DNA from: Lepidurus packardi
Lineage: Eukaryota > Arthropoda > Branchiopoda > Notostraca > Triopsidae
Direction of reading: 5' to 3'
Assembly: GCA_023053545.1 (NCBI GenBank)
Contig: JAKZAN010000005.1
Coordinates: 10,540,001 to 10,604,000 of the forward strand
DNA length: 64,000 nucleotides
Position 1 is the stretch's first letter, and each line of letters begins with the position of its first letter. The position numbers and the translations under genes were made by a program. Shown here piece after piece: positions 1 to 13,412 of the stretch. The notes under the pieces are model-generated. The model ran no database searches, had not been told where the DNA came from, and saw only the letters and a list, made by a program, of their open reading frames with translations.

Positions 1-3000
1 GAACCCGTTTTTCAGGCGCCAGAATTACCGGTTTTTTCTACCTCATTTGCTAGGAGAGCGCTTCTTAGTTTACCAAGGCCAAGGCAAGTTGGCAAGGCCA
101 TCCTGTGTTATGTTTCACGGATCCTAGTCACGTTAGTATATTATGGAGATTCGTGCCCCCTCGTGCTTTTAATACCAAAATTGGTGACCTCTGTTGGAAC
201 ATTCTCGACTTTCGGCCACTTTTTATGTTTTTTCCCTCCTAGTCAGTTTCTTTTGTTGCGTGGCAATTAGAATTGAAAGTGGCTACTTTGGAAACCATGG
301 AAGGGTCCAGGATGCAAATTCTTCAGAGTAAATTCATCGAGTTTGAGTTTTCTTGGCACAACTATCTACGCGACCTTAGCCGCAAACTTCCAGTGCAGTT
401 CAGTTCAGTTTGTAAACCTCTCTAATACGTAACTTTAGACGTGCAATGTTTAAAGTTTTGACGTCTAAGAGATACATGATTAGACTTCCTTTTTTTGTCG
501 GCTGTTTTTGTTGCTCCCATTAGGAGGGAAAGGGTTGCGTGTTTTATTGTTTCGACACCAGGAGCAAAAAGTTGGAATGTGTTTGTGGCTGATTCAGGCA
601 CTTTTAGTTCTTCAAAAACCTCGTGGCAATAGCCATGGTGAAGGTCGTGCCTGCTGACCGTGTTGAGTACCAGAAAAAAGGGAAAAACAGATACAAAGAG
701 AGGGAGTGAAGAAAAAAAATGTCGTTCAAACGGTAGTCGCCTGTTTGGTCTGTTCTAAAGTTTTCGATTCGCGGAAAAGATTTAGTGACTTTGAAGTCGA
801 AATTTAGAGACTTCTGATTTTTCTTTTAGGGTGGGGGGCCTGGTATATCGCTGCGATCGTATAGCCTCTTTACGGGATCACATTACTGTCGTGCATTTTT
901 TTTCTTTCTAACTTTTCGTGAGAGTCAAAAGGGACCAGACTGTGACTGTCAGTGGTTTCGCAGTGAAGCCACCACTAAGAATTATTAGGTTCACGTTTCG
1001 TAAGACGTGCAGAGGGATTTCTGCGCAATGGTTTGGATTTCTTCAACGAAACACGAAACGGGAAAGTTAAACATTTATCAGCTTTGTGGTTTGCATTGCA
1101 TTTTAAGATCACAGGAACATATCGCAGAGGCTTCCTGCGCCCGAATTGGGCAGAAATACAGGCTACATAACGGACGAGTTTGTTCGGCGTTTTTGCTGAA
1201 TTCTGTCAAGTTGGAAAACGATTGAACGAGGCATTTCTACTTGGAAGTCCAAAATACTCCTTTTTAGGTCAGCCTGTATTGATGTTCGCTTCCAAAATCT
1301 CTGCAGGAATGTAGCTAAGACATTTCTTCATGAATAGTGACTTAACATCCTAGAATCTACAGATTTATGCAAGTGGTAAAGGAAATCTGTTAAAGAAAAC
1401 GTGTTGGCATAAAGGTGGAGAACACACCATAAAAGCTGAAGTAATAAGTCAAGGAGGTTGTCCGTCCGCTGAAAGGGGTATCGTATCGGGCAGGTTTCAA
1501 AAGCCCCTAAGAAGGGTCAAAGGGGCTCTACGCTTCCCGAACTTTCTTCTGCCTCTCCAAGATTCAATAAATCGTAGGAAATGAACCGTTTGTCCGATTT
1601 TTAAACGGTTTTCCTCTTTAGTATGATTCTGACAAGCCTCTTTGAAGATTTATTTTCTTTCCAAGGAAAAATAAATAAATAAATACAGAATTTTTTTTTT
1701 TTTTTAGGAGTGCGTACTGACTGCGTGGGTAGGTCAACAAGGGTATTTTGGACTACTGGTTGTCCCTTTTGTCGAGGATTTTTTTTTGTTATTTCCTTTC
1801 TTCGTATTCCGTGTGACTCCACAGATGGACTCGCTAAGGTAAATAAGGTCAGTAGACTTTACCTAACCTAGTCAGAAGCTCTTTTTCGGGTTCCCCGCGT
1901 GTTATTTATCCGTCGTTCACCCCTGTTACCCTAATCTGAGTACACGAACAGATGCGTCTTGTCTGCTGAGGATATGCATGAAACAAGGGGCTTCAGAAAT
2001 AGCAAAGAAAGGCATATATGTTCCCCTTTACTATCAGGGCCAGGGAGCACAGAAATCAATCCATGCCAACACCAGATCTCACGGATTCTGCTCAATGATT
2101 TGAAATTTTTCAGAAATTTCAAGCTGGATAACAAAAACAGTAGGAGTTTTTGTTAACCCTTGAGATAGTTTGGATGTGAATAATTTAATTTCTTTGTTTC
2201 TTGATTCGCTGGCGTGCAAAATATTGGATTATTTATAGCCTTTTCTTCCTGAGATGGGGGCACACATATATCTTCGCATCCTATGGGCTTTTAACGTCGG
2301 ACACGGGGTCGAAAATAACTCGACATTGAGCACGCTAAACGGGAAAACCCTTGGGCCGTTATAGAAAAGGCCCTTCAGAGAAAAAGTTGCCAAATTTGAA
2401 AAAAACAAAAACGAAAGACTTTCAAATTGTTGAGTCTACCCGTCATAAATTTCAGAATCGTAACTTGTCCAACTTAAAATTCCAAGATTTCAGGGGGGTT
2501 TTTTTACAAGGTAGAAGTTTCTTCTTCCACTTGGGTTCAAATGGAGTTTACCCCTTCAACTATTTCACACCAGGCAAGGTAATAGGGTGATAATGGACCC
2601 TCCAGCTACTTTTACTTGAGTGTGAAACGCTTGTGATTTTCATTGAGGCCCTAAAAGATTGAATGGTTAACCCTACGTTCTCAAGTTCAGGGTGGCGTGC
2701 AGGACTGCCTCACTGCTTTAACGCCCGAGGCGTACCGCCGCTGGCGCTGAGCGCTAAAAACCTCAACAATTTCTAAATTCGTTTCTACGTCACTAGAAAG
2801 GGCTGGTGTATGGTTGCAGGTAGTCAAATTGTACAGAATTCCACGGCCTTTCCGAAACTGATAGTCTTTTTGCGATCCACGAGAAGGCTTTACCATGTTA
2901 ACGGTAAAAAAAAGGAGCGATGGGGGCGGAGGTAGATGGTACTGTACTACGTCGTACTGCGACAACCGCGTACTTTTTCTGTATATCTTTTCCCCGGAGC

Positions 3001-6000
3001 TAGTTAGTTAATTACTTTGTCTACCGAATTAAGGTCCAGTAGAATTGCATTAGAAGTACAGTGAGGCTGGGGTTTTTGGTTAGGGTCCAGTCCAAGCCGG
3101 GATAATATTGTGCTGGGAGCTCGTAAAGGCTCGCGGGTAATGGAGGCATATGTGAGTAATGTGTTGAGAGGGTCCTGCTGGTCCCGTCTATTACAAAAAA
3201 CTCCGACACCCCTTACAGTCAAGGAAAAGCACATTCAGGGGGGGTGCCACGAAGTAACGGAGAGTGAAGATGAGTGTCACCCCGTAGCTTTGGAAAGTGG
3301 AATTACCGGTGCACCACCCGTTGTCTTCTGCGTAACACTGTATATGTACCTTATTAAACATTACCCTCCCAATCCCTTTTTGCTTTTGCATAGAAAAGAG
3401 CCTGATAGGAGGAAACTGATCTGTTTGAAATCTTTGAGGAGGAAACTGATCCTCCCCGCTATGGACTTGGACTTTTACATCCCCCCGGAGGAAGGAAGGC
3501 TGAAAATCGCGGTCGACCCAAAGTGAAAAGTTTTATCCCTTCCTTTCATAATAAAAGCTTAGTAAATATACTAGGGTGAAAAGAAAAAAACAACATTCGA
3601 TTGGTTCCTCTGCCTGGTCTATGGCTAAACCTTTCTTCATATTTCATTCCTAACTGTCAAATCAACCCCACACGCGTATAAGCAAACTCCGCAGAAGATC
3701 ACTTGGGGGTTCCGGGAAGAGAACCTAGAATGCCCGATTCTTCACTTTGTGAGGAGTAAAACTCCCAAGCCCATTCCAGTTTCCGCCACGTAAACAAGGC
3801 CCAAATTGTTTACACTTGGTCAAAACGCTTAATTTGGCATGAATCTTAGGTACTAGAACTGGACTTTACTTACAAGTAAACCTATATATAACCTTGGAAC
3901 CTTGTCTTCCGAATGCTCAAGGTTTCTAACATTAGGAAAGACTTGTCTAAAATTTCTTGCCAAGTCATTGGGTTCTGTTTGTTTTTTAAAAATAAAATTC
4001 CATGGAACTCTTCCGCCATAGAAATTCATGAAAGTTCTGCGCCAGGGAAGTTTCGCAATAGTTCAAGAGAATGAAATTGCGAAGAAATGCTGCGATCGTA
4101 TTTTGTCCGGCTATTTTGCCTTTACACTTTGCATTTAGAAGGCTATAGTTTTTGCAGCAACGGTGCAGGTTTATTATCTTTGCGAAAAATGTAGGCGAAG
4201 GATACACTTTCAATGGTATCAATCTGTGAACACCAGAAATATTAAAAACGGAAGTCGTAAATCCATGGCTGGAGCGCATATATGAGCTTACAATCCCATA
4301 GGAATATGATCTCATACATTAGCGTCAGGGGGAGTTTGCAAAATCTGGCTAATAATTTGAGAGAAATCGCTAAATTCAGTTCCCCCATCACTTTGAGTAC
4401 GGCGTAAATCCGATCGTGTAGCGATTAATTTTACGAGATTTAGTCCTGGAAATGGATGCAAGTCATGTTTTTGACCTTCATGCTTTTCAACTTTTTTACG
4501 ATGAACGCCTCCCCAGTTTAGTAAGCCTGACACAGTGTTATAAAACCGACAGTAAAAAATGTACAAAATCGACAATACAAACTTTTCGAAATCGACAAAA
4601 TTAAAGTTCCTCTATTCAAAATAGAAAGATTATATACAAATAACTTGTGTTAAGACCTACGTTGTAAAGCTTATGACTAACGAAAAGGTGCTAAAAGCAT
4701 TACGTATGACCTAGATCACTGGGAATGTCTTGGGAATGGCTTGAAAATCTATGACAGTTTTTGTCAAATCGCCTTAAATTTCACTTTTTCTTCGCCAAAA
4801 GGTCTTGTCGCTTACTATCTATCCCACCAGGGCTCTCGTAGCCTCCGCCTGGCGTATAGATGCAATGTTGGCATACTAATAAAACGATTAACATTGGCTG
4901 CTTTTTTAGGGCTTCCGGTAACGAAAGACATTGTAAAACCGCAGTGAAAACACTGCGGGACAACGTAGACAAAGTTTTTACAGTTGTAAAATGGGCAGTA
5001 GGTGGGGCTTTCGACACCCTTTTTTTTTAAGGATTCACAAGATTTACCCTAGTTTTTGAGAAAGTTTCGATGTTACTCTATATTCCCACTTTTTTTTTTT
5101 TTGGAAAGTTAAAAATCACAGTAAAAGGAAAATTCCGAAGCGTTCACTTCCACTAGTTTAAATAAGGGCACGGTAGCCCCGTAGGGTAAACCCTAAAACC
5201 GGCCTATGCATACGGAATTTGATCAAGTATAGGTCAAGACAATCACGATCAATCACGCCCCTCGGTTTACATCCGTTTGAGGTTTAAATTATTGAGATCC
5301 AACTGAGAATGAAACTTCCAACAGAAAAAATATTTTTTTTATTTTTTTTTTCCTCCCCAAAATCAATTGCTTACTTGGAGTATAGATGGACAAATAAAGC
5401 TTTGTTGACCTCGCAGAGCGTTTTCGGTGCACTTTACGTTAACTTATACGACACGTTGAACGTTATTTCTATTTGCAATTACAAAAAAATTGAAAAATTT
5501 CTTAGTCCAGTAGTGCGAAAGTTCACAAACTTTCGGCTTACAATGTGTACTAACGTCCACTCTCTCGGGCGGCTGGTCCACACCGACTGACTCGCGAGAT
5601 CGTGGAATCGGCTAGGATACCAGGAGTAAAGCCTTTTTTTCATTTTGGTGGCTGGGGGCGGTTCCAGTCCAGCGGCTGCACTGCCAGCAACCTCATGTGT
5701 GTGTATATATATACTACTACTATTGTATTTTTTCTCTTTTTTTTCTTTCTCTTTTCTTGTTTCGTGAAGAAGCGTCATTAAGGACTTGGCAGAAGAAACA
5801 AAAAGTGCGGACTTTTGCTGCTCTCCTCGGCTTGGTACGGTCAGGTCTAATAGATGTTGGCTATATACACCACAGCATCCGTTCGTGACGAAAGGGTGCC
5901 ATCCAAGGATCCCCCTCCCGCTAAATGAAAAGTGTATATACTAGATTCCGTTGCTACGCTTACTGGACCGTCAATCATTCGGACTTAACTCTCATTTTTC

Positions 6001-7423
6001 TCCAGAAAAAGGAAAAAAGCAAACTGGATGTCTGGCTTAATAACTTGTGTACTTTGAGGGGTGAAGGGTTAAAGGGATACAAGAGGGGTGGCAAGGTTAA
6101 GGAGGTCGTAAAAAGAGAAAATAAGTACCGGCTAAAAGAAATGGGGTGTATTGGTAAGCAAAAGGACATGTTTTAGTCAAAAACGTTTTTGGTGCTATAT
6201 TGGCCTACTATGGAAAGGACTTTTTCTGAATACGGTGGTTTTTGGAAGGCAGAAAAAACCTGCTCACTCCTGTTAGATGTTGGAACTCTATAGAAGAACC
6301 CAAAGTTTTGGTTTGGTTGCCAAGGACTAGACAACTTTTTGTCTCGAACTGTTGCTGTTTCGTAATTGTGTCCTGTCTTGTAAACAGGTATATAGATTTC
6401 AAATATATGCTACGATATCCAGATGTGGGCCAATCGTCTTTTGTCTTTTTACCCAAGAGGGTTTTACTACCATTGATGGGCATGATTTGGGATCAAAAGG
6501 CTGGAAATGGGATTCTGAGTCATCAAAGGGATTTTTTTTTCTCTCCTCTTTGGAAGAGATATTAAGAGTTTGGGGAAGTTCTCAAATTTTTCGGGCCAAC
6601 TCTTTAATTGTGGTGTTATGAGATCCACGCTTGACTGAAAAGTCGCATTTCTTCATTAGCCAGAACGATACCTTTCAAATGTGTGCGAAATGAATGTATA
6701 TTATCTTTTTTCCAAATTTTGAACTTTTTCGAAATTACAACATACGGTAAAAACTTATGTACTTATTTAAATTATTTAATAATTCTAATTTTCTTGAAAG
6801 TTACAATTAGAATAGTTAGAAAGTTAGAATTAGTGACAAGTTCTATCAAATATAGAATGGTAAGATATAGTACATTTAAAACCGTGTACATTGAAAGCTT
6901 GGCTATCTTTTACTGGACTTCGTTTTACAGTTCCAGTTTTTTTTTATCTTTTTTAGTAAGCACAATGTTGAAAGCAATTTATTGGAAAAAACTGCCCCCT
7001 TTTTGATACATTTTTTTAGCGTTTTCGAGAATAAAGCTTGAAGAAATTTAATACCAGTTTGTTAATATATTTAGCTTGCTCGGAGATGCCTTGAATTTTC
7101 TGCATTTGGACACATAATTACAAACCGCAAAAAGTGGTCCAGTCAACCCATTCGAATGCCCCGTTATTCGAATTTCATTGGGTTCAATTTACCCAAACTA
7201 AGTCAGTTTTGCACTCTTCATGTGTACTAAAAAAAGGCAAATTCCCGAGTCTTTGTAGATGGAACGAGAAAAAAAATGGGAAACATGGTAATTTAGGCAT
7301 AAAAGACGCCATTTGCAAGAGAAGCGTACTGTACGGAATGTAGGCTATTCATTGGGTCATTGTGATTTTTCCCCCTGTGTCCGTTAGTCGGTTCTGCCTA
7401 TATGGTTTCCGTTCCGTTGAAAT
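1..7423. other. Start of window, no gene seen
   Basis: About 7.4 kb without a supportable exon. The longest frame (3110-3526, 138 codons, plus) has no recognised motif. A 9-bp perfect stem, TTGAAATTT / AAATTTCAA with a 5-nt loop, lies at 2100-2122. T-rich tracts are frequent. It may be intergenic, or intron of a gene that extends out of the window. Confidence 0.5.
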
Positions 7424-8247
7424 TGCAGATGCTTTGCGTGTATGCGTTGTTTTATGTTGTCAAAAGTTCATGACCATGAAAGTACGCCATGCGGAACGCG
7501 TTCATGTTGAAGAGGTAATACAGTACTCGCAGGAAAAGTCTCTTTTAGATTGTTTCTTATCACTCCCTTTGAGGTATTCTTAGGAATCAGTTGGATCCAA
7601 GTTTTTTCTCAGGCCCACGTGCTCTTTAATGGCTTTAACTCAGCTTTGTGCGAGATTTTTTTACCACCGTACATTCTAATTAGCGTTGAACGACCTCCTA
7701 GGAAATATGCAGTGGTTTAAGTTATTGTTTTGGGTGTTGACATGGGAAATTGTGTATACAAAGTTCGTCATTGGCCGTTACAAAACGTAAGAGGCGTATA
7801 ACGGTGTTTATTTTGGGGTAAATTTACAGGTTTATACTTGTATATATCTGTGCATTTAATTATGTTAACTATGTAATTATTTATATTTTGATCTTTAGGA
7901 CGACGGCAGACTGGGATGGGGAAAAGGAAAGTCTAGGTCGCAATTTAGACGCTAAAACGACAAGTCGGCAATTATTTCTCTCCACGTTCAATCCGTTTTC
8001 GCCCGGAGACACGGTCTTCATCGCTTTTATGTTTATAATCCCAGTGACGGTGGGCAAGTGGAAGAAATATTCGACGGGAAGAAGTTCCTTGAATCTCCTG
8101 GAAGCCGTATTGGACCAAGAGGGTCAACATTTGTTCAACGAAATGGGCCATATCGATGGGAATTTGATACTAAAGCACGTCTGGCAGGAAGCGATGCAAA
8201 CCAAGTACCGATCAAAGCGGAAACAAAGAAGTAAGAATGCTATGTGA
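7424..8247 (+). other. Possible terminal exons of an unidentified gene
   Basis: Not recognised. A pyrimidine-AG acceptor near 7423 opens a frame of about 28 codons ending in V-H-V-E-E at a GTAATA donor near 7516. A second acceptor (ATCTTTAG, 7891-7898) opens phase 0 at 7899 and gives a short basic tail rich in G, K, S and R that stops at 7953. Two other frames stay open past 7953: one from 7888 to a stop at 8247, and a second one from 7956 that stops near 8232 and has protein-like composition. A poly(A) signal AATAAA follows at 8520-8525. Which frame is used, if any, cannot be decided here, and a decayed pseudogene is equally possible. Confidence 0.25.
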
Positions 8248-8519
8248 CATGTGAATAGCCCGGATTTGGCTGATCATTTTGAATCTTCTTTGCCGCTTCA
8301 AGCTAACGGACCAAGTCAATCTCATAATGTTTTCGCTAGTTGAAAAGTTTGAGACCTATATTCCGAAAGGATTTGCAAAGTTTGTACTCTTGAAATGGAT
8401 GCAAACTGGCTTCTCTCTTAACTTATTGTGTGGACCTTTCCTTGTCATTTGCAATTGAAACCATCGAAGAAGTTTAACGAAGTTCGCCAGTTATCTTGTC
8501 TGGTAATAATGTTCTTGTT

Positions 8520-8525
8520 AATAAA
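8520..8525 (+). terminator. Candidate poly(A) signal AATAAA
   Basis: A canonical AATAAA hexamer on the + strand, about 270 bp after the end of the uncertain coding stretch at 7.4-8.25 kb. It is the only support for a transcript ending here. The sequence is AT-rich, so a chance match is possible. Confidence 0.25.
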
Positions 8526-9546
8526 ATGTATGGAGCATAATTTGTATTATACACTCTTGTTCTTTGCAGTAAACATCTTAATAAATAATACAATTTGGTC
8601 TTGAAAGTTTTCAAGTTATATTGCTAAAAAGCTTCGCGTTGGAACTTTATAAAAAAAATATCTGATAAAGATGGATCTTCAGCAAATTAAGGGGAATTGC
8701 AACCTTGTATTGTTGAAATAACATAAACCCAAAACATTTATTAAAATTTGTATTGAAAATTGAATTGCGACATCTACTGAAAATGTCCTTGTTGGAGCCA
8801 CTTTTGTCAATATATCAAGAGTTTGGGAATTTGTTGGGAATGACGCACGAACTTTAGGGAACTTAAGAATTCAGTAGACTAAGAACACTTAAATATGGAA
8901 AGTTTGGGCCTCTAAAACGTTTGTAGCTACACAGAAACCAATTATTGAAAAGGTCAGGGAAAAGTGCTCTGTCTTTGCCTATATATGTAAAGCTGTAATG
9001 TCAAACATCTCAGGAATTCATTGCTAGTGACATGCACGGTTTAGGCCAGTCAATCTGTTTATTTTTTTATTTTCGAAAATAATCTATTTAGTATTTTCTT
9101 GCCAAGCTAGTTATGTTTTTTTTTAAAGTTTTTAATTCATATAATTGTTTAAAAGTCTGAATTTGAAGAAACAAAAAGCGTGTAACAGTGTTGGCCCCGC
9201 CTCCAATTCTTTCATCCTCCACGTAAACACTGTATAGAAAGGTTCTTTCTTCTTCGTTATCTTTTACGTAACCACCCACTAAAAGTGGTGGTATAAAGTG
9301 ACGTTTTAAAAATTAAATACGATAAAAGTCCAAGGCATCGTATGTTTATAGAGGTATACAATCTCCCTTCTAGTCTTGTTTTACACCCGTAATCAAACAA
9401 AGCAGATAAGCATCTCCCATTAGATGTTTTAAGAAGAAACTTTGGAACTTATTATTGATCTCACCAAGCCAAATTCAAGAGGGGTGTGGAAAGATAGTAA
9501 GGACTAACGCAGATAACGGTTTCAGCCCAGTTTTGTTGCTGTTTCC
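8526..9546. other. Intergenic, no gene seen
   Basis: AT-rich sequence without a supportable exon. It carries the upstream region of the leucyl aminopeptidase gene. A candidate acceptor (GGTTTCAG) lies about 25 nt before the first ATG at 9547. Confidence 0.6.
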
Positions 9547-12500
9547 ATGCTGAGGAGTTCAGTTAGCAAAATGGCAGGTTCAAGGTATAGTTTACGTTAC
9601 AAAATCTCCTTCCCAAAAGATTATAACTTCTTTAATTCGAAATGTTTTTAGTTGGAAAACGTGTCGTGTTCAGCTGGTCAAGAGCCTTCAAGAGAGCAGT
9701 CAGTACGATGGTATTGTATTAGTCGGCGAGAGCCTCGAACACCAAGATTCTGCCATCAGGACTGCGTTGGAGCATCAGAAGACCGTAAAACTCTAATTGA
9801 ATAACTTAAATAAACGTTTAAATGCTAATTTGTAGCTGGATGCTGCGTTCGCAAAGAAAGGCGGCGTAGTTCCTGTGAGTTTGCCAGCAAAAAGGCTCGT
9901 TTTCGCCCCCACTGGTCCTTTAAATCGTGATTTTGATGACGTAAGGCGATTCCACGATGCTGCAGTGAAAGGAATCAAAAGGTTAGGCTTAAATTTATGC
10001 CTTTTTACAGCTATGATAACGCATAACGATTCCTTTTCCTTCTAGAGCGTTGTCTGCTGGAATCAAGAAACCCATTTTATCTATTGCTTGTGACAAGTTG
10101 GGAGACCAGCATGATTATCAACACGCTGATATGGTAACCATGTTGGGAGCATTGTGTGCTTTGTATGTGGTGAGTTGGCAAGTTTATTTACTCCAAAAGA
10201 TCCCGGCTTAAACCAAATTCTGTTCTGTTTGTTTGGATCATAACCTGAGTAGCCCTTGGAAGTTCGTGAAGCTTTGCCGGAGAAGCTACGGAAAGTAGAA
10301 GAGTTGGGCATACACAGCCCCTCATTACATGATGACAAGTCTATAAACTTGGTCGAAGCCTTGGAGGCTGGAAGGTAAGCAGATTTCTTTCTCTTTATGA
10401 ATGTAAACAACACCCAAACAAGAATTTCTTGCCAAGCTAATTGAAATATACGTTCAGTCATAGTTTATTTAAAGATCCTTCTAATCAGTTGTATACAATG
10501 TAATTCCTTTCTCCGAAACAAAACATTGAATCTAAAGTTAAGGAACAAGTTTTCCTAGACTCTAAGCTTCATTCCCACAGTAAAAAGCCAAAGGGTTCGT
10601 AAATCCGTTGATGGGTGTAGGAGGGTTAAACTTTTTTTTTTAACCCAAAGAAATCTTAGGACTCAACTGCTAAACTTACTTTTAAACTGTTAAGCTTAGG
10701 ATTCAACTGTGTTTAGTTAAAAAGCTACAAAAAAAGTTATACGCGCTAGAAAGTTTAAAATTTTTTAACTGATCAGGTTGGCCTAAGCTAAACACGAGTT
10801 GCGAACCCCTTATAATATTTAAAATAAACACAATAATAGTATTTAAAAACAAACACAAGCTCAGGCTTCATTATGCATTTCTTTTACTAAAACTAAATTT
10901 ATATAAGTATAACGTAACAAATGTATATATATCCCGTAAACGTTGAATTATTTATCCTGAAAAATGTATTTTGTAAAATGTTTTTACGTTTGTGTAGGGT
11001 GGTAGCCCGTGATATTGGTGGATCCGACCCGGAACGTATGGCGGCTCCAAAAGTGGAAGAGTACGTACGCGAAGTGTTCAAGGGAACCACCGTATCAATA
11101 GAAGTCATCTCGGACATCGACATTCTTGTCAAAGAATATCCGTTATTTGCTGCCGTTAACCGCTGCGCCAGCGGTAACTAATATCATCGATCAGTCCAGT
11201 CCTTCTTACTGGAAAAAAACAGCAAATAACTGGGTACATTTAAGGAACCGAGCGACACCAAGGACGGATCTTATACTTGACGTACGAAGGCAAAGGTCCT
11301 ATTACTCAGACGTTGTTTTTGGTGGGCAAAGGAGTCACTTTCGACACCGGTGGTTGTGACATCAAAGCAGGGGGTATCATGGCTGGGATGCACCGGGACA
11401 AATGTGGATCAGCGGCTGTAGCCGGATTTATGCGAGTTTTGGCGGCATTGCAGCCTAAGAACTTGAAAGTCATTGGAGCGATGGCCATGGTTCGCAATAG
11501 CGTCGGCTCGGAAGCTTATGTTGCGGACGAAATTATCACGTCCCGCGCCGGAGTCCGTATCCGGGTGGGCAATACGGATGCCGAGGGACGAATGGCCATG
11601 GCGGATGTTTTATGCCGGGTATGGGTTTTTTACTACTTTTTTGCCATTTTTATGTTAGCAGAGAGTGCATGATGTCCCTTTTTTGGCACATGGCATCGGC
11701 GATCGATTTTTACCACCCAATTCGGTGCTAATGTTGATCATTGTGCGTCAACGTTGCTTTGCGCACGCGCGGCTGGTGTCGCCCTGTTGAAAGAACTTGG
11801 TTCTTTCTTGCAAGCGCCTCACTGAACTTATCTTGTAGGATAATATCGCATCCAAACATCTCTCTACCTGTTTGTGCTTAATTTGGGGCACGTAAAAAGT
11901 AGTTTTACGCGCAAAGGGCATGTTTAAATCCCCAAGAGTAGAGGTTTTACCGGAAGAAAAACGTCTTACCTACGGTCAGGCTACAGTCAGGCGTGCCAAA
12001 CCTCCAGAGAGTGAAATTTGTCCAGGAATATCTTTTTTGGATAGTTTTATTCAGTGTGAGACAACCCGAAGTTTGGAATCATCGCGAAAATAATCTTTTT
12101 TTCCAGTATCAACACTTGATTCCTAGAGGCAATAAGAAGATCACCAGTCCGAATCACGTATTTTCGAGGATTAGGTAAAACCTGTATAGCGCATTCAGCC
12201 CAAGAAATTTTTTTTTATCCTAGTTACCACATGGGCAAGAATACTTAGAAATCCTTTAATAACTATTAACAAGAAACCTTAGTTTTGGGTATTCATTATT
12301 CCAAGAATAATGAGTCTGCGAAATAATGTTTGTCTGGACGCGTGATACTAGGCAACTATGAGGTTTGGTAAGTGCGATGGCGAAAGACATTGCATTACAA
12401 AGTGTTTCCAAAAGACCGTAGTTGAATCATGGATATAATAATAGTTGAGAACTATGATTGTCTTAGAAGCGCGCAGGTACAGTACATCCATGTAGGTTAA

Positions 12501-13356
12501 AGGGTAGGACTTGAGCACTTCAAGCCTCATGGAATACGAGTAAAAACGTTCGGGAATCATGAGGTCGTTATGTAACGGGATGAACATTTTGTGTAAGGAA
12601 AGTTAGCTCTACATTTTTAAAAAACATATTTGGTTTACTTTGGGAAATATAAGAATGGTCAGAAATATCAATAGCTAGTTGTAAACTCCGGAGTTCCCTA
12701 CATCGGCAATGTTGACGTACATTTGTATTGTAAAGGTAAAAGAGATGGCTCTAACGGCCGTCAATCCGCAACTGTTCACTATCGCCACCCTAACCGGACA
12801 CGCGGTACTAGCGACCGGTAGCGCGTACTCGCTGATTATGGATAACGGTCCAGCTCGCAATCTGCAAACCGCAAGTCTTATCCAGCAAGCAGGACACCTG
12901 GTCGGCGATCCACTGGAGATCAGTACGATCCGCCGGGAAGATTATGATTTTGTCTGTGGTAATTCAATTAAAAATCCCCATGGTTTTCGACTAGAGATTT
13001 AAATTTGCTCACACATGTGCAGGGAAATCGGAGTACGAAGATCTTCTACAATGCAACAATTTGCCGTCGAGCCGTACTCCACGAGGACATCAAATGCCTG
13101 CGGCGTTCATGATTCGGGCTGCACGCTTAGACGAAGTAAATCTGGGGTTCTTTTCTTTTTTTTTCGGGGGAAGAGATTCTAGAGTAATTTATGAAAATTG
13201 AACGTTAACGTTTAATAGCATGGCGTGGATTCGTCGAAGCCCATTCCGTACTCGCATCTGGATATTGCTGGTTCTTCCGGGCCGTTTCCTGGTGTTCCGA
13301 CAGGGGCTCCACTGTTGGCCTTAACTCGTCATTTCCTGGCACCATCGTTCTCTTAA
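9547..13356 (+). CDS. M17 leucyl aminopeptidase, 10 exons
   Basis: Zinc exopeptidase of peptidase family M17 that removes N-terminal residues; closest in my memory to the nematode lap-1/lap-2 (W07G4.4) type rather than vertebrate LAP3. Exons: 9547-9584, 9652-9784, 9836-9981, 10046-10169, 10253-10374, 10998-11173, 11245-11618, 12736-12958, 13023-13135, 13219-13356. All junctions are GT-AG with matching phase, giving about 528 aa. The metal and catalytic residues of M17 are all present: K275 and D280 (V-G-K-G-V-T-F-D-T-G-G), K287, D298 (M-H-R-D-K-C-G), and D358, E360, R362 in N-T-D-A-E-G-R. They match E. coli PepA K270, D275, K282, D293, D352, E354, R356 at a steady offset. The start at 9547 adds eight residues (M-L-R-S-S-V-S-K) before a second in-frame ATG at 9571; either could be used. 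The gene looks intact. Confidence 0.93.
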
Positions 13357-13406
13357 ATGCCGTCAATGGTGCACCAAACGTGGTTTTTAGTCTCGTCAGG
13401 TTCCAA

Positions 13407-13412
13407 AATAAA
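13407..13412 (+). terminator. Poly(A) signal of the aminopeptidase gene
   Basis: AATAAA 51 nt after the TAA stop of the M17 aminopeptidase, in the sense orientation, giving a short 3' UTR. Confidence 0.65.

Noticed and set aside
3110..3526. 138-codon open frame near the start of the window
   Set aside because: Low-information composition, contains a direct repeat (GAGGAAACTGAT twice), and has no exon context or known motif.
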